64,000 nt of DNA from CAYONP01 sp964405335 (GCA_964405335.1 CAYONP010000015.1:11244-75243), one strand, 5' to 3'; shown: positions 43,274 to 56,117, counted from the first letter of the stretch. The notes: generated from the sequence alone by a model not told the origin. Numbers and translations are program-made.

Positions 43274-46200
43274 TCAGAACTGGGCGCTGTACTCTGTGCC
43301 GAGCCGGAAATCGCCGAAGGTGTCGATCTGCGCTCCGACACTGACTCCGTGGGCGAGTCGGTAGTCGAGCCGGAAGGTCTGTTTCTGCAGCCGGCCACCC
43401 ACCTCGACCAGCACGGTGACGAACAGCCGGTCGCCCGGATCGAGGTACTGCCCCGCCTCGATGTCGAAGCTCCCGTCGAGGTTGTACTCGAAGCGCAGAA
43501 CATCCAGCCCGAGCGCCTCGCGGAACTCCTCGAGCAAGGGGCTCAGCGCCACGCCGAGCGCCGCCTGCAGCGCCACGTTGGCCAGCTCGTCGCGGACGAA
43601 CGACTGCAGGTTGCCCTCCTCGACCGCCTGGACGAACTCCTCGCGCCGCGAGAGCAGCGCGAAAATGCGCTGCTCGGGCAGTGGCGGCGAGCTCTTGGCG
43701 ACCAGTTGCACATCGGTATCGATCGGCCGCTGCACGCCCGGCCGGACGGTGCCCCGGGCATCGAGCGTGACGTCGTAGCTTTCGCGGCGGTCACCCGTGT
43801 CGCGGACCACCGTCGTGGCGCTGGCGCGGAACGAGGCGAACGGCTCGAACACCGCGGTCTCGGCGTTGCGCCGGACCGAGAACCGCGCGTCGCCGCCGCG
43901 CAGCCTGATCTGGCTCTTGAGGAGCGACGCGCTCAGCCCGCCCTCGCCCAGGTTGGCCGTGCCGTCGAGCCGCAACTGCTGCGGCGTCTCGGTCAGCCGC
44001 ACGCGCGCGCCGATCGGCACATCGACCGTCGGCACGCGCATGTGGATCCAGTTGTCCTCTTCGGCGGTGATCAGCACGTCGAGCTGCGGCGCCGCGGGCC
44101 AGGCCGGCGGCGCCGCGCCGCGCTCGGGCCGGCGGGCAAAGAGCGCGATGATGCCCTCGCGCAGCGTCGCGCCGAACAGCTCGACCTGCCCGCTCAGCGT
44201 CAGCGGCGGAGTCTGGCCGGCGCGGGTCTCGAGCGCCAGGTCGAGGCCGAGGTTCACCTCGCCCACCGCGCCGCGCTCCAGGCGCACCGGGTAATAGACC
44301 CCGCCCTGCCGCTCCTTGGCCCGCGGGCGGAAACGCTCGGGAAACGCCGGCGGCGTCGCGCTGCCGGCGGCAATCACCGGCGTGCCCAGCCGCAGCGCGT
44401 AGTCGTTGGCCTGCCATTGCGCCGGGTCGGGGCTGCGGATGCCGACGTCGCCCTCGATCACCACCAGCCCGCCATTGACCCAGCCCTCGACCCGCTCGAC
44501 CATCACTCGCGTCAGCCAGCCGGCCGCCTGCTGCTCGGTCGCCAGGTCGTCGCGCGGCTGCAGAGCGACATCGAGGTTGAGGCCGACGATCCGCAGATCG
44601 CGCTGGAGCAGGCTCAGGTCGCGGCCCTCGAGTTCGAGCCGGACCGGGTTCTCGAGCAGCCGGTCGGCGGCCAGGTGCTGCAGGTCGACGCTGCCGCCCG
44701 GCGCGATGCGCAGCTCGCCACCGGGCCGGCCGTCGCCGCCGCTCAGCCGCGTGGCGAACCGCTCGACGGTGAACCGGTTGTCGGCCACCCGGATGTCGAC
44801 CTGCGTCTCGCGCAGGTCGAGCGCCGCCTCGACCCCCTCGGGCAGCGGCTCCGGTTCGGCCGGAACGGGTTCGGCCTCCGCCTCCGGCTCGGCCTCCGCC
44901 TCCGGCTCGGTCTCCGGTTCGGTCTCGGGCACGGCTTTGGCCACCACCAGGCGCGGCAGATCGCCGACGATCCGGCCGTCGAGGTCGGGATGCCGCGCCG
45001 TGCCGCCGAGGGTCAGGTCGACCGCGGCGCTGCCCTCGGCCAGGGCCAGCGAGGGCAGCACCGAGGCCAGTGCACCGGCGTCGCGCGACTCGAGGTGGAA
45101 CGTCGCCGAGAGCGGCGTGTCGGGCTGCAGTTGGCCCACCAGCGCGGCGGCGCCGGTCGCCCCGGCCGCCGGCGTGCCGCCGAGCGGTAGCCGCGCGCTC
45201 AGCTCAGCGCTGAGCCCGCTGCCGGCCAGCGTGATGGTGCCCAGATCGAGTTCGTCCGGCGTGTAGATCAGCTCGGCGATGGTCAGGTGCTCGGCCGACC
45301 AGCCGTCGAGCCGCAGGTCGCGCAGGCTCAGGTCGACCAGCTCGATGCGCGGCGCCGCGAGGGTGCCGGTGATTACCGCCTGCAGCGACCCATCGCCGTC
45401 CAGCCCCTCGGCAACGGTCCAGGGCGCGTAGCGGCCCAGGTCGATGCGCCCGCTGACCGCCTGCATCCGAACCAGCCCGTCGCGCCGGCCGGTGACCTCA
45501 TCGCGGCGCAGGTCGACGTTGCCGAAGAGTTGGATGGTCTCCGCCGGCGGCGGGTCGAGCTCGGGCGTCGTCGGCCGGCCGATGACGGTCCGGACGACCA
45601 GGTCGGGCAGCGGCCGCGCGTCGGGTCCGGCGGCCAGGCCGACGGCGTCGAGCGACCAGTCGCCCAGCGGCCGGTCGGGCGTGCCGCTGAGCGATAGCGT
45701 GGTGCGCAGCTCGCCGCGCAGGGGTTCGGGCAGCCGCTTGGCCAGGTTGCCCAGGCGGACTTGCCAGCCGGCGGCGGCGCGATCTTCGGGCGCCCGCGAA
45801 ATGGCCACCAGGAAGGCCCGCAGGCGGGCCCAGTCGAGCACCTCGAGTTCGGCGTTGAGGCGCATCGAATCGCCGAAGTTGCCGCCGTCGATCACCGCGC
45901 GGCAGCCGAACAGCTCGAACCGCTGCGAGTCGGCGAAGCCGAAGAACGACCGGCCGGCGATGGCGGTGATCAGCCGGTCGGGCACCGCCTCGCCGTTGAT
46001 CACCAGGCCGTGGGTGCCGACCCGCACGTCGGCACGCGGGTCGGCCAGCTCGCCATACAAATCGGCGTTGAGGGTGATGTAGCCCTCGGTCTGCAACGGC
46101 AGGCCGGTCAGCGCCACCAGGTCGTCGTAGTAGAGCTGGTCACTGGTCAGGTGCAGCTCGGCCACGCGGCGATCGCCGAGGTCGTCAATCCGGCTCGGCC

Positions 46201-49200
46201 GCGCCGGATCGATCCCGATCCGCGTCTCGCCGGCCAGTAGCTCGAGCCGGCGGATGGTCATCGCGTTGTCGGCCACGCGGCCGGCCAGGTCGATGCGGTC
46301 GAGCCGCTGCCCGGCGATGCGCAGCGAGCGCGCGCGGCCCGGCTCGCCGGCTGAGAGCGCGAAATCGCCGCGCATGGTCGACCAAATCGACGGCGGCGTC
46401 TCGCCCTCGGCGACCTCGACGCGGCCCGGTAGCCGGCCGGTGATCTCCGCGCTGCCGGTCAGTCGGCCGGCCGAATCGGCCAGCGCCGGCTGCTCGCCGA
46501 CCAGCGGCAACGCCAGGGCCAGGTCGACCTCGAGCTCCTCGACCGCGGCGGAGAGTTGGGCCGAGCCGGTGGCAAAGTCGATCTGATCGAGGTTCGCCAC
46601 GGCGCGCACCTGGTACGCCGGATCGACCAGTTCGACGGTGGTGCGCATCGCGTTGGGGCCGGTCTCGACCGAGTTGAGGCTCAGCCGGGCGAAGGGATAG
46701 CCGTAGAGCGAGCCGAAGCGGACGCTCCCCGTGCCGCCGAGCAGCGGCAGCCGGCGCGAGCCGCCGAGGTGGCCGGCGAAATCGAGCCGGCCGCTGAGCC
46801 GCTCGGGCCCCAGGTCGGGGATGAACCCCGCCACCGCGCCGAGGTCGAGGTTCTGGATGTCGGCCGCCAGGTCGAGCAGGCCGTCGTCCTCGAGCCCGGC
46901 GCTGCCGCGCAGCTCGGCCCGCGCCCCGGTCTCGGCGTCCTCGAGCCGAGCCTGGTGCAGCACCAGCCGTTTGTCCTCGAAGGCGAAGCGCACCCGGCCG
47001 TCGCCCAGCGGCAGACCGTCGACACTCAGCGCGCCGAGCTCGAGCGCGCCCTGGACCCGCGGCACCTCTTCGCTGAGATGGACCGTCAGCTCGCCGTCGA
47101 GCGTGCCGTCGACCTCGCGCTGCTCGAGCCCGGCCAGGCCCATCTGGTTGAGCACCGCGAGCTCGATCGCCTCGACTTCGACGCCGGCGACGAAGTCGAT
47201 CGGTTCGCCCGGCGTAATGGCCACCGCGCCGGAGCTGCGGATCTGCCCGCCGCGCACGTCGGCGATGCCGTTGGTATAGGTGAAGACCTGGTCGAACAGA
47301 TCGAACTCGAGCGCCACCCGGCGGAACGGCACGCCGTAATACTCGACCCGCGGCAGCTCGATGCTGCCGACCAGCTCGGGCGCGGTGGCCGGGCCGAGGA
47401 TGTCGACCTCGACGCGGCCGGGCAGGTGGGCATAGAGCGTGCTCAGCGTCTCGGTCCGCGCCTTCTCGCTGAGGAAGGCGACCACCTGGCGCACGTTGAC
47501 CGCGTCGCTGGCCAGGTGGAGCGCCAGCGAGAAGCTCTCGAGCAGCGACGGCCGCGGCTCCGGCTCGGGCTCGGGCGGCGGCAGCGCGCGGGGCGGGTCG
47601 AAGCCGATCAGGCTGAAGCCGGCCAGCCGCTCGACGGCCGCCACCACCTCGGCGGTGTCGGGCACCGAGCCGGCCAGCGAGCCGATGGCGCTGCCGCCGA
47701 GTTCGGCATCGGCCAGCAGCATCGCGCCACGCTGCTCGAACAACGGGTCACCGGCGCCCAGGCCGCGGTCCTCGACCATCGCGCGGGTCGGCTCGACGGT
47801 GATCAGCGGCAGGTCGAGGTTCATCGCCACGGCCACCGCCTCGCGCGGGCCGTGGAGCGTCACCCGTCCGCTGACCGGCTCCGGGGTGCGCAGCAGCGGC
47901 AGGTCGCGGGCGGTGAACGGGTCGAGCCGCGGGCCGTCGGGGTCGTCCGGCGGCGGCAGGCGCAGCTCGGCCAGCGTCGCGCCGAGGTCGACCTCGACCA
48001 GGTCGACGGCGAGGTCGAACCGCGGCTCGGGGAAGCCGTGCACCGCGCCGCGCAGCACCACCTGTCCGCCGGCCAGGTCGGCCGTCAGGTCTTCGAAGAC
48101 CACCTCGCGCGTGCTCAGGCTGAGCCCGCCGCGGAAGCCCGACAGCGGCCGATCGAGCAGGCGCAGCGGCAGCCCGCCGCCGGCGAAGCGGACGCCGCCG
48201 AACAGCTCGGGCTCGGCCTCGCCGGTGCGCACCAGGCGCAGCACCACGTCCATGCGCAGCGGCTGCACGCCGGACGGCCCGCCGGCCAGCAGCACCTGGC
48301 CGCCGACGCTCAGGTCGTCGAGCGGGCCATAGACCGACAGGTCGCTCGAGACCCGGTCGGCGGCGATGGTCTCGGCCAGGCCGGCGAGCGAGGGCAGCAG
48401 TTCGAACAGCGGCACCTCGCGCGAGCGGACCTGGAGATCGACCCGCAGCGGCCCGTCGGGGTCGGGCGGGGCGGGGCTGTCGCGCGGCTCGACGCGGACC
48501 AGCCGACCGCCGACCCGCCCGTCGGCCTCGGCGGTGAGCCGGTTCTCGGCCAGCGTGACGCTACCGGTCAGGGCGGCAATCCGCGTGCCGGTCGACTCGA
48601 TCCCGACGGCGGCGTCGAGCAGGTCAATGCGAGCCTGCTCGAGCCGATTCGCGGCGATGGTCAGGTCTGCCCGCGCGCGGCCGCCGGCCAGCTCGTAGCC
48701 GCGGGCGACCAGCCGTGCCGGCAGGTCGATCCAACCGGCGGTGACGCCCTCGCCGGTGGTGATCCGCAGCCGCTCGGTCGAGCCGAGGATCCGCAGCCCG
48801 ACGATGCGCAGCTCGCCCTCGCCGGTGATCTCGGGCGGCTCGTCCAGCGCCGAGGCCGCCTGCTCGAGCTCGGCCACGCTCAGCCGGTCGAGGTCGAGCG
48901 CCAGGTCGAGCAGCGTCGGCGTGCCAACAGTCACCTCGCCACGAACCCTGAACGGCGTGCCGGCGTCGCCGAGCCGGCCGCTGATTGCATCGAGCTCGGA
49001 GCCTTCGACAATCACCACCCGCCCGTCGCGGTGCAGGCGGAGCTGGCCGCGCAGGTCGTGCGCCGGCAGCCCCAGCCGGGCCACCCGCGCATGGCCGGCC
49101 GCGAGCGTCGCCGTGCCGTCGGCCGGCAGCTCGCCCTCGCCGCCGACGATCAGGTCGAGCTCGGCGCGCCCGCCGACCACCGTCGAACGATCGGCGCCCA

Positions 49201-51772
49201 GGGCCAGCGCCGGCACCGCCACCGGACCGCGCACCAGCAGTGCATCGAGCGGCCCGCGCAGGACCAGGTCGGCCCGCAGCGGCTCGGTCAGGCTCAGGTT
49301 CTCGAACAGCGTCAGCTCGGGCGCCAGGCGCTCGATCGTCGCCTGCCGCAGGCCGCTGGTGCTGACGTTGAGATCGACCGCGGCCACCCGCGGCAGACCG
49401 CGCACGACGCCGTCGACGGCGAACGAATCGCCGTCGGCCCGGCCGGTCAGGCGGCTGACCACCAGCCGCGCGCCGGCGAAGCGGAGCCGGCCGCGCAGCT
49501 CGCTCAGCTCGGCCGGCGCCGCGTCGGCGCGCAGCGCGGCCGAACGCACCTCGATCAGCCCGTCGAGCCCGGCCGCCCCGCGCGCCGGCTCGACCGACAG
49601 ATCGAGCCGCAGATCGGCCGCCCGGACCTGGACCCCCGGCACCCGCACCCGCGGCACGACGGCGCTGCCGGCGAGGTGCAGCCGCCGCGGCGTGCCGCGC
49701 AGCCGCAGATCGAGCCGCAGCCGCCCGGCGCCGCTCACGTCGCGGCGGCCGATGACGCAGGCCACGCGCTCCATGTCGACGCCGGCGGTGTGCAGCGCGA
49801 GGTCGAACCGCGACGCATCGAGCGCCAGGCTGCCGTCGGCGCGAACCGCGTCACCGCCGTAGTTGAAGCGCAGGTCGTCGAGCACGACGCCGTCGCCGCG
49901 CAGCGTCACCGCGCCGTTGAGGCGGGTCACCGGCGCGCAGAGGCGAGCGAGGTCGAACCCGGCATCGCTGATTCGCACCCGGCCGGTCGGCCGCGCGGCG
50001 AGCCGCAGGTCGAGCTCGTAGCGCCCACCCAGGTGCCTGCCCTGCGGCAGGCTGATCTCGGGCAAGGCCAACCGCCCCGCCACGACGAGCGCGTCGACCG
50101 GGCCGGTCAGCGACAGCTTGCCGGCGGCCACGCCGCGCGAGGCGGTCGGCCGGAACGCCGCCGGCACCGCCGGCGCGACGGCCATCGGGCTCAGGTTCTC
50201 GAACGACACTTCGAGCGCCAGGCGCAGCGTCTCGCCCAGCCCGGCGATGCGGCCGGCGGCGCGGAACGGTGCGCCGCCCACCTCGGCGCTCAGGTCGCGC
50301 AACGTCAGCTCGCGGCCGGCCAGCTGCACCTCGCCGTTCAATCGCTCGACCGGCCGGCCGAGCAGCTCCGGCTCGGCGGCGACCTGCTCGAACCGCAGCC
50401 GGCCCTCGACTCCGAACGGCGACGATTCGGCCGGCAGGCGCTGGAGCTGGAAGTGCGTCCGCCCGCCCAGCAGCCGCCCCTGACCGGCCCAGGCGACGTC
50501 GGCCGCGTCGATCCAGCCGTCGAGCCGGAGCGCGGTCAGGCGGCCGTTGATCTGCACGTTCGCCCGCGACAGGCCGTCGCCCGAGAGCGCCGCCAGCGCC
50601 GGCTGGTCGGGCAGCAGCGCGGGCAGCGCGCCGAGCCGCAGCCGCGGCGCGTCGACCCGCAGGCTCAGGTCGGGGTCGGCCAGGTCATTGACCGTACCGT
50701 CGAGGGTCAACTCGCTGCCGGCGACGGTGACGCGCACGCCGTCGAGCACCACACCGCCGGTGCGCGAGCCGTCGTGGGCCGTCTGCAGGTCGAGGTTGAT
50801 CGTTCCGCTCAGCGAGTCGATCGGCCGCCCGAGCTGGGCCAGCCGCAGCGACGCCGCCTCGGCCCGGAGGGCCAGTCGCAGGCCGACCGCCGGCTGGTCC
50901 GCCTCGGCCGCCGGCAGGGCCAGCGTGACGCGGCCCGACACGTCGGCCCGTCCGCCGAGCAGGACCACCTGTTCGCCGGCGGCCGGGGCCAGATAGGCCT
51001 GCAGCGCCGCCAGGTCGAGGCTGGTCAGGACCATCTCGCCGTCGATCGCCAGCGGCTCCGGCGCGATGGTCACGCCGTGTGCGGTGAGGTTGAGGAACAG
51101 CGCGGGCGTCTCAGTCGGCACCAGGGCAAGGTCGGCGCTGCGCAGCTCGATCGGCCCGTCGCCGTTGAACTTCAGCTCGACCCGCCGCGGCGCCAGGCGG
51201 TGGTGCCACGGCCGATCGGGCGCGGCGGGGTGCGCGGTCGTTTCGTCAAACAGGTGGAGAGTTCCGCCGACGACGGTCAGTCGCGCGGCGAAGCGGCTCG
51301 GCTCCTCGGGCTTCTCGGGAGGCCGGAACAGCTCGACGAGATCGATCCGCCCGTCGGCCAGGCGGGTCACCCGCCCCTGCGGATCGTGGACGACGATGCT
51401 GCCGATGCCGCCGACCGGTCCGCCGCCGAAGAGCATCCGCCACAGGCTGTAGCGGATTTCGACCGTGCCGACGGAGAACTGGACCCGGTCGCCGCCGGGC
51501 CCGAAGCCGCCCTCCTCCGAGAGCGACAGGCCGTCGACCGCGACGCCGTACCAGAGGATGCCGCGGACGTCGCCGACGCGGATCTCGCGGCCCGACTGCT
51601 TGGCCAGCGCACCGATGATCAGACGGCGGATGACCGCATGGTGTGGCGCCCGCGGCAAGAACGAGAAGAACAACCCGAGGCCGACGAAGATCAGCACCCA
51701 CGTGCGGAACCGGAGGCGCGGGCGGCGCGCCGAGCGGGCCTGGCCTGCGCTCTGGTCCGGCGAGTTGCTCAC
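43274..51772 (-). CDS. tamB: TamB/DUF490-family translocation and assembly module protein
   Basis: 2832 aa, about twice the E. coli TamB length. One N-terminal transmembrane anchor (TWVLIFVGLGLFFSFLP, about residues 24-40) is followed by AsmA/TamB-like N-terminal sequence, then over 2000 residues of repetitive amphipathic beta strands typical of the lipid-transport groove family. The conserved TamB C-terminal domain ends with LPEQRIFALLSRREEF, LVEVGGRLQKQTFRLDYRL and a terminal aromatic. An Asp/Glu-Pro-rich tract (EAEAEPEAEAEPVPAEPE) interrupts it at about residue 2281-2308. It bridges inner and outer membranes and is linked to phospholipid transport. ATGA overlap with comF. Confidence 0.9.
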   Translation of the reverse strand: MSNSPDQSAGQARSARRPRLRFRTWVLIFVGLGLFFSFLPRAPHHAVIRRLIIGALAKQSGREIRVGDVRGILWYGVAVDGLSLSEEGGFGPGGDRVQFSVGTVEIRYSLWRMLFGGGPVGGIGSIVVHDPQGRVTRLADGRIDLVELFRPPEKPEEPSRFAARLTVVGGTLHLFDETTAHPAAPDRPWHHRLAPRRVELKFNGDGPIELRSADLALVPTETPALFLNLTAHGVTIAPEPLAIDGEMVLTSLDLAALQAYLAPAAGEQVVLLGGRADVSGRVTLALPAAEADQPAVGLRLALRAEAASLRLAQLGRPIDSLSGTINLDLQTAHDGSRTGGVVLDGVRVTVAGSELTLDGTVNDLADPDLSLRVDAPRLRLGALPALLPDQPALAALSGDGLSRANVQINGRLTALRLDGWIDAADVAWAGQGRLLGGRTHFQLQRLPAESSPFGVEGRLRFEQVAAEPELLGRPVERLNGEVQLAGRELTLRDLSAEVGGAPFRAAGRIAGLGETLRLALEVSFENLSPMAVAPAVPAAFRPTASRGVAAGKLSLTGPVDALVVAGRLALPEISLPQGRHLGGRYELDLRLAARPTGRVRISDAGFDLARLCAPVTRLNGAVTLRGDGVVLDDLRFNYGGDAVRADGSLALDASRFDLALHTAGVDMERVACVIGRRDVSGAGRLRLDLRLRGTPRRLHLAGSAVVPRVRVPGVQVRAADLRLDLSVEPARGAAGLDGLIEVRSAALRADAAPAELSELRGRLRFAGARLVVSRLTGRADGDSFAVDGVVRGLPRVAAVDLNVSTSGLRQATIERLAPELTLFENLSLTEPLRADLVLRGPLDALLVRGPVAVPALALGADRSTVVGGRAELDLIVGGEGELPADGTATLAAGHARVARLGLPAHDLRGQLRLHRDGRVVIVEGSELDAISGRLGDAGTPFRVRGEVTVGTPTLLDLALDLDRLSVAELEQAASALDEPPEITGEGELRIVGLRILGSTERLRITTGEGVTAGWIDLPARLVARGYELAGGRARADLTIAANRLEQARIDLLDAAVGIESTGTRIAALTGSVTLAENRLTAEADGRVGGRLVRVEPRDSPAPPDPDGPLRVDLQVRSREVPLFELLPSLAGLAETIAADRVSSDLSVYGPLDDLSVGGQVLLAGGPSGVQPLRMDVVLRLVRTGEAEPELFGGVRFAGGGLPLRLLDRPLSGFRGGLSLSTREVVFEDLTADLAGGQVVLRGAVHGFPEPRFDLAVDLVEVDLGATLAELRLPPPDDPDGPRLDPFTARDLPLLRTPEPVSGRVTLHGPREAVAVAMNLDLPLITVEPTRAMVEDRGLGAGDPLFEQRGAMLLADAELGGSAIGSLAGSVPDTAEVVAAVERLAGFSLIGFDPPRALPPPEPEPEPRPSLLESFSLALHLASDAVNVRQVVAFLSEKARTETLSTLYAHLPGRVEVDILGPATAPELVGSIELPRVEYYGVPFRRVALEFDLFDQVFTYTNGIADVRGGQIRSSGAVAITPGEPIDFVAGVEVEAIELAVLNQMGLAGLEQREVDGTLDGELTVHLSEEVPRVQGALELGALSVDGLPLGDGRVRFAFEDKRLVLHQARLEDAETGARAELRGSAGLEDDGLLDLAADIQNLDLGAVAGFIPDLGPERLSGRLDFAGHLGGSRRLPLLGGTGSVRFGSLYGYPFARLSLNSVETGPNAMRTTVELVDPAYQVRAVANLDQIDFATGSAQLSAAVEELEVDLALALPLVGEQPALADSAGRLTGSAEITGRLPGRVEVAEGETPPSIWSTMRGDFALSAGEPGRARSLRIAGQRLDRIDLAGRVADNAMTIRRLELLAGETRIGIDPARPSRIDDLGDRRVAELHLTSDQLYYDDLVALTGLPLQTEGYITLNADLYGELADPRADVRVGTHGLVINGEAVPDRLITAIAGRSFFGFADSQRFELFGCRAVIDGGNFGDSMRLNAELEVLDWARLRAFLVAISRAPEDRAAAGWQVRLGNLAKRLPEPLRGELRTTLSLSGTPDRPLGDWSLDAVGLAAGPDARPLPDLVVRTVIGRPTTPELDPPPAETIQLFGNVDLRRDEVTGRRDGLVRMQAVSGRIDLGRYAPWTVAEGLDGDGSLQAVITGTLAAPRIELVDLSLRDLRLDGWSAEHLTIAELIYTPDELDLGTITLAGSGLSAELSARLPLGGTPAAGATGAAALVGQLQPDTPLSATFHLESRDAGALASVLPSLALAEGSAAVDLTLGGTARHPDLDGRIVGDLPRLVVAKAVPETEPETEPEAEAEPEAEAEPVPAEPEPLPEGVEAALDLRETQVDIRVADNRFTVERFATRLSGGDGRPGGELRIAPGGSVDLQHLAADRLLENPVRLELEGRDLSLLQRDLRIVGLNLDVALQPRDDLATEQQAAGWLTRVMVERVEGWVNGGLVVIEGDVGIRSPDPAQWQANDYALRLGTPVIAAGSATPPAFPERFRPRAKERQGGVYYPVRLERGAVGEVNLGLDLALETRAGQTPPLTLSGQVELFGATLREGIIALFARRPERGAAPPAWPAAPQLDVLITAEEDNWIHMRVPTVDVPIGARVRLTETPQQLRLDGTANLGEGGLSASLLKSQIRLRGGDARFSVRRNAETAVFEPFASFRASATTVVRDTGDRRESYDVTLDARGTVRPGVQRPIDTDVQLVAKSSPPLPEQRIFALLSRREEFVQAVEEGNLQSFVRDELANVALQAALGVALSPLLEEFREALGLDVLRFEYNLDGSFDIEAGQYLDPGDRLFVTVLVEVGGRLQKQTFRLDYRLAHGVSVGAQIDTFGDFRLGTEYSAQF

Positions 51773-52532
51773 GGTGTCCTTGCTTCGGCCGGCGGCCGGC
51801 TCTCCTCCCGGTCGCGGTCGACCCGCTGGGCGATGGTCACGGCGGTCACCCGTGCCGCGCCGGCGGCGCCGAGCACACCGGCCGCCTCGCTGAGTGTCGC
51901 GCCGGTGGTGTACAGGTCGTCGATCAAGATCAGCCGCGTCCCGGTCAGGTCTCGTTGCTCATTCGACGCGAACGCCCCAGCAACGTTGCGCCGCCGCTCG
52001 GGCGGGCTCAAGCCGACCTGCGGCCGAGTATACCTTACCCGCCGCAGCGCCCGCCATACCGGCAAACCCGTGTGCCCGCCCAGCGCCGCGGCGATCTGCT
52101 CGGCCTGGTTGAACCCGCGGCCCAGTCGCCGCCGCCAGTGCAGCGGCACCGGCACCAGCGCGTCGGCGTCGGCCAGGCCGACCGCCGCGAGCGCCTCGCC
52201 GCCGCGCTCGAGCCACTCGGCCAGCAGCCAGTCGAGGGCCTCGAGCGAGGCTCGGCGGCGCTGGAACTTGTAGCGCAGGATCGCCTGCCGCACCGGTCCG
52301 GCATAGGACGTCACCGCCCGCGCGGCGGTCAACGCCGAGCGGCGCTCGGGGCGGCAGTGGCGGCAGACCACGGGTCCGACGCGCAGGGGGTCGAACGGCA
52401 TGCCGCAGCGCAGGCAGCGCGGCTCGGCGAGCCATTGGATGTGGGCCAGGCAGGCCGGGCAGAAAGCGGCCCGCCCCGGTGCGCCGCAAGCGTGGCACCG
52501 GGGCGGGTAGAGCCAGTCGAGCAGTCGCAGGC

Positions 52533-52536
<4 letters not shown>
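51769..52536 (-). CDS. comF: ComF-family phosphoribosyltransferase, likely CTG start
   Basis: 255 aa if started at CTG 52536, which overlaps the hppA stop as CTGA. In-frame sequence before the first ATG (52401) encodes LSLRLLDWLYPPRCHACGAPG, then FCPACLAHIQWL and EPRCLRCGM, i.e. the zinc-finger cysteine pairs of ComF; so the ATG start would truncate the protein. No ATG, GTG or TTG lies in frame upstream. The C-terminal PRTase domain has the PRPP loop LILIDDLYTTGATLSEAAGVL and the ComF block RRLGRGFNQAEQIAAAL. ComF proteins take part in DNA uptake or PRPP chemistry. The start codon is inferred. Confidence 0.85.
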
Positions 52537-54959
<2,423 letters not shown>

Positions 54960-54980
54960 GGGAGAAAACTCACCTTCCTT

Positions 54981-54996
54981 GCCCGCACGCGCGGGC
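54981..54996. other. Small hairpin between pfkA and hppA
   Basis: GCCCGC and GCGGGC, six-base perfect arms around a 4-base loop in the 38-base gap between the pfkA stop and the hppA start. No T-tract follows directly, so it may modulate rather than end transcription; low certainty. Confidence 0.35.
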
Positions 54997-54997
54997 G

Positions 54998-55966
54998 TCA
55001 GATCGCCATCGTGTCAATCAGCTCGATCAGGGCGCCGTCGATCGGCTTCTTGGCCCCGACCACCTCGGCCAGAGGTGTCTGCCGGAGCTGGTTCGCCACC
55101 ACGCCGACATGGTGACAGCCGCAGCCCGCCAGCAGGGCGTCCACCGCCCCCGCGCCGGTTCGGGTGGCCAGCATCCGGTCGTTCGCCGAAGGCCGCCCGC
55201 CGCGCAGCACGTGGCCCAACACCGTCGCCCGGACCTTCGCCCAGGGCAGCCGCGCGGTCAACGCCGCTGCAACCTCTTCGCCACCACCCGCGCCCTCGGC
55301 CAGGACAATCAACATCGACTGCTTGCCCGCCAACCGGCCCGCCTCGAGCCGCTCGGCGCACCACGCGACACCGCGCGCGGGCAGCTCGGGAATCAGCGCC
55401 ACCTCGGCGCCCGCCGCCAACGCCGTCTCGACGGCGATGAACCCCGAGTACCGGCCCATCACCTCGACCACGAACACCCGCTCGTGGCTGTAGGCCGTGT
55501 CGCGCACCTTGTCGCACGCCTCGGTCGCCGTCTGCACCGCCGTGTCGAAACCAATCGTGTGGTCGGTCCCGGCCACGTCGTTGTCAATCGTGCCGGGCGT
55601 GCCGACCACCGCCACGCCGTGCTCCTGATGCAGCTTCAGCGCGCCAGCGAACGAGCCGTCCCCGCCGCAGACCACCAGGCCGTCGATGCCATGGTCGGCC
55701 AACCGCCGCGCCGCCTCGGCCCGACCCTCCGGCAGCATGAACTCCGCGCAACGCGCCGTGTGGAGAAACGTGCCGCCGCGGTCGATGATGCCGCTCACGT
55801 CGCGCGGACCGAGTGGGCATAGCTGACCGTCGATCAGGCCCTGATAGCCGCGCATGATGCCGGCGACCTCGAGCCCGCGCTCGATCCCGCGGCGCACCAC
55901 CGCCCGCAGATTGGCGTTCATGCCGGGCGAGTCGCCGCCGCTGGTCAGCACCCCGATCCGTCGCAC
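54998..55966 (-). CDS. pfkA: ATP-dependent 6-phosphofructokinase
   Basis: 322 aa from GTG 55966, with GGGGAGG 5 bases upstream; this gives the standard bacterial length. GVLTSGGDSPGMNANLRAVVR at the N-terminus, GYQGLIDG, GGDGSF at residues 101-106, TPGTIDNDVAGTDHTIGFDTA and MGRYSGFIAV are all in place. Gly in GGDGS rather than Asp is the ATP-type signature; PPi-dependent enzymes carry GGDD. Catalyses fructose-6-phosphate to fructose-1,6-bisphosphate. A sigma-70-type promoter lies directly upstream, and hppA follows. Confidence 0.92.
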   Translation of the reverse strand: MRRIGVLTSGGDSPGMNANLRAVVRRGIERGLEVAGIMRGYQGLIDGQLCPLGPRDVSGIIDRGGTFLHTARCAEFMLPEGRAEAARRLADHGIDGLVVCGGDGSFAGALKLHQEHGVAVVGTPGTIDNDVAGTDHTIGFDTAVQTATEACDKVRDTAYSHERVFVVEVMGRYSGFIAVETALAAGAEVALIPELPARGVAWCAERLEAGRLAGKQSMLIVLAEGAGGGEEVAAALTARLPWAKVRATVLGHVLRGGRPSANDRMLATRTGAGAVDALLAGCGCHHVGVVANQLRQTPLAEVVGAKKPIDGALIELIDTMAI

Positions 55967-56003
55967 ACCGCCTCCCCGACGGCCGCACCGGCCCGAACGG
56001 CTG

Positions 56004-56032
56004 ATTATCCAACGCCGGCCTGACCGAGTCAA
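56004..56032 (-). promoter_or_regulatory. Sigma-70-type promoter of the pfkA operon
   Basis: On the minus strand, TTGACT (56032-56027), a 17-base spacer and GATAAT (56009-56004). One mismatch to consensus in each hexamer and optimal spacing. Predicted start of transcription near 55997, leaving a leader of about 31 bases to the GTG of pfkA. Best candidate promoter for the whole envelope cluster. Confidence 0.75.
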
Positions 56033-56117
56033 CGCCCGCCCGCGCGGCGAGACCTTGACACCCAACCCGCAGCGGCAACCAGCTCGCTACGGGTACTATT
56101 ATGGCCGGAGACATGCC

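Noticed and set aside
46556..52273. Open frame of 1905 codons on the plus strand
   Set aside because: Exactly antisense to tamB and comF; the sequence is Arg/Ala/Gly/His-rich without conserved motifs. High GC and NNS codon bias make stop-free shadows opposite real genes.
56055..56060. TTGACA as -35 of the DUF433 gene
   Set aside because: No -10-like hexamer lies 16-19 bases downstream; TACTAT at 56094 is too far away.
55854..56117. Longer N-terminus for the DUF433 gene
   Set aside because: The upstream in-frame sequence is antisense to the pfkA leader and promoter and reads as Arg/Pro noise; the GTG with GGAG gives the proper domain start.
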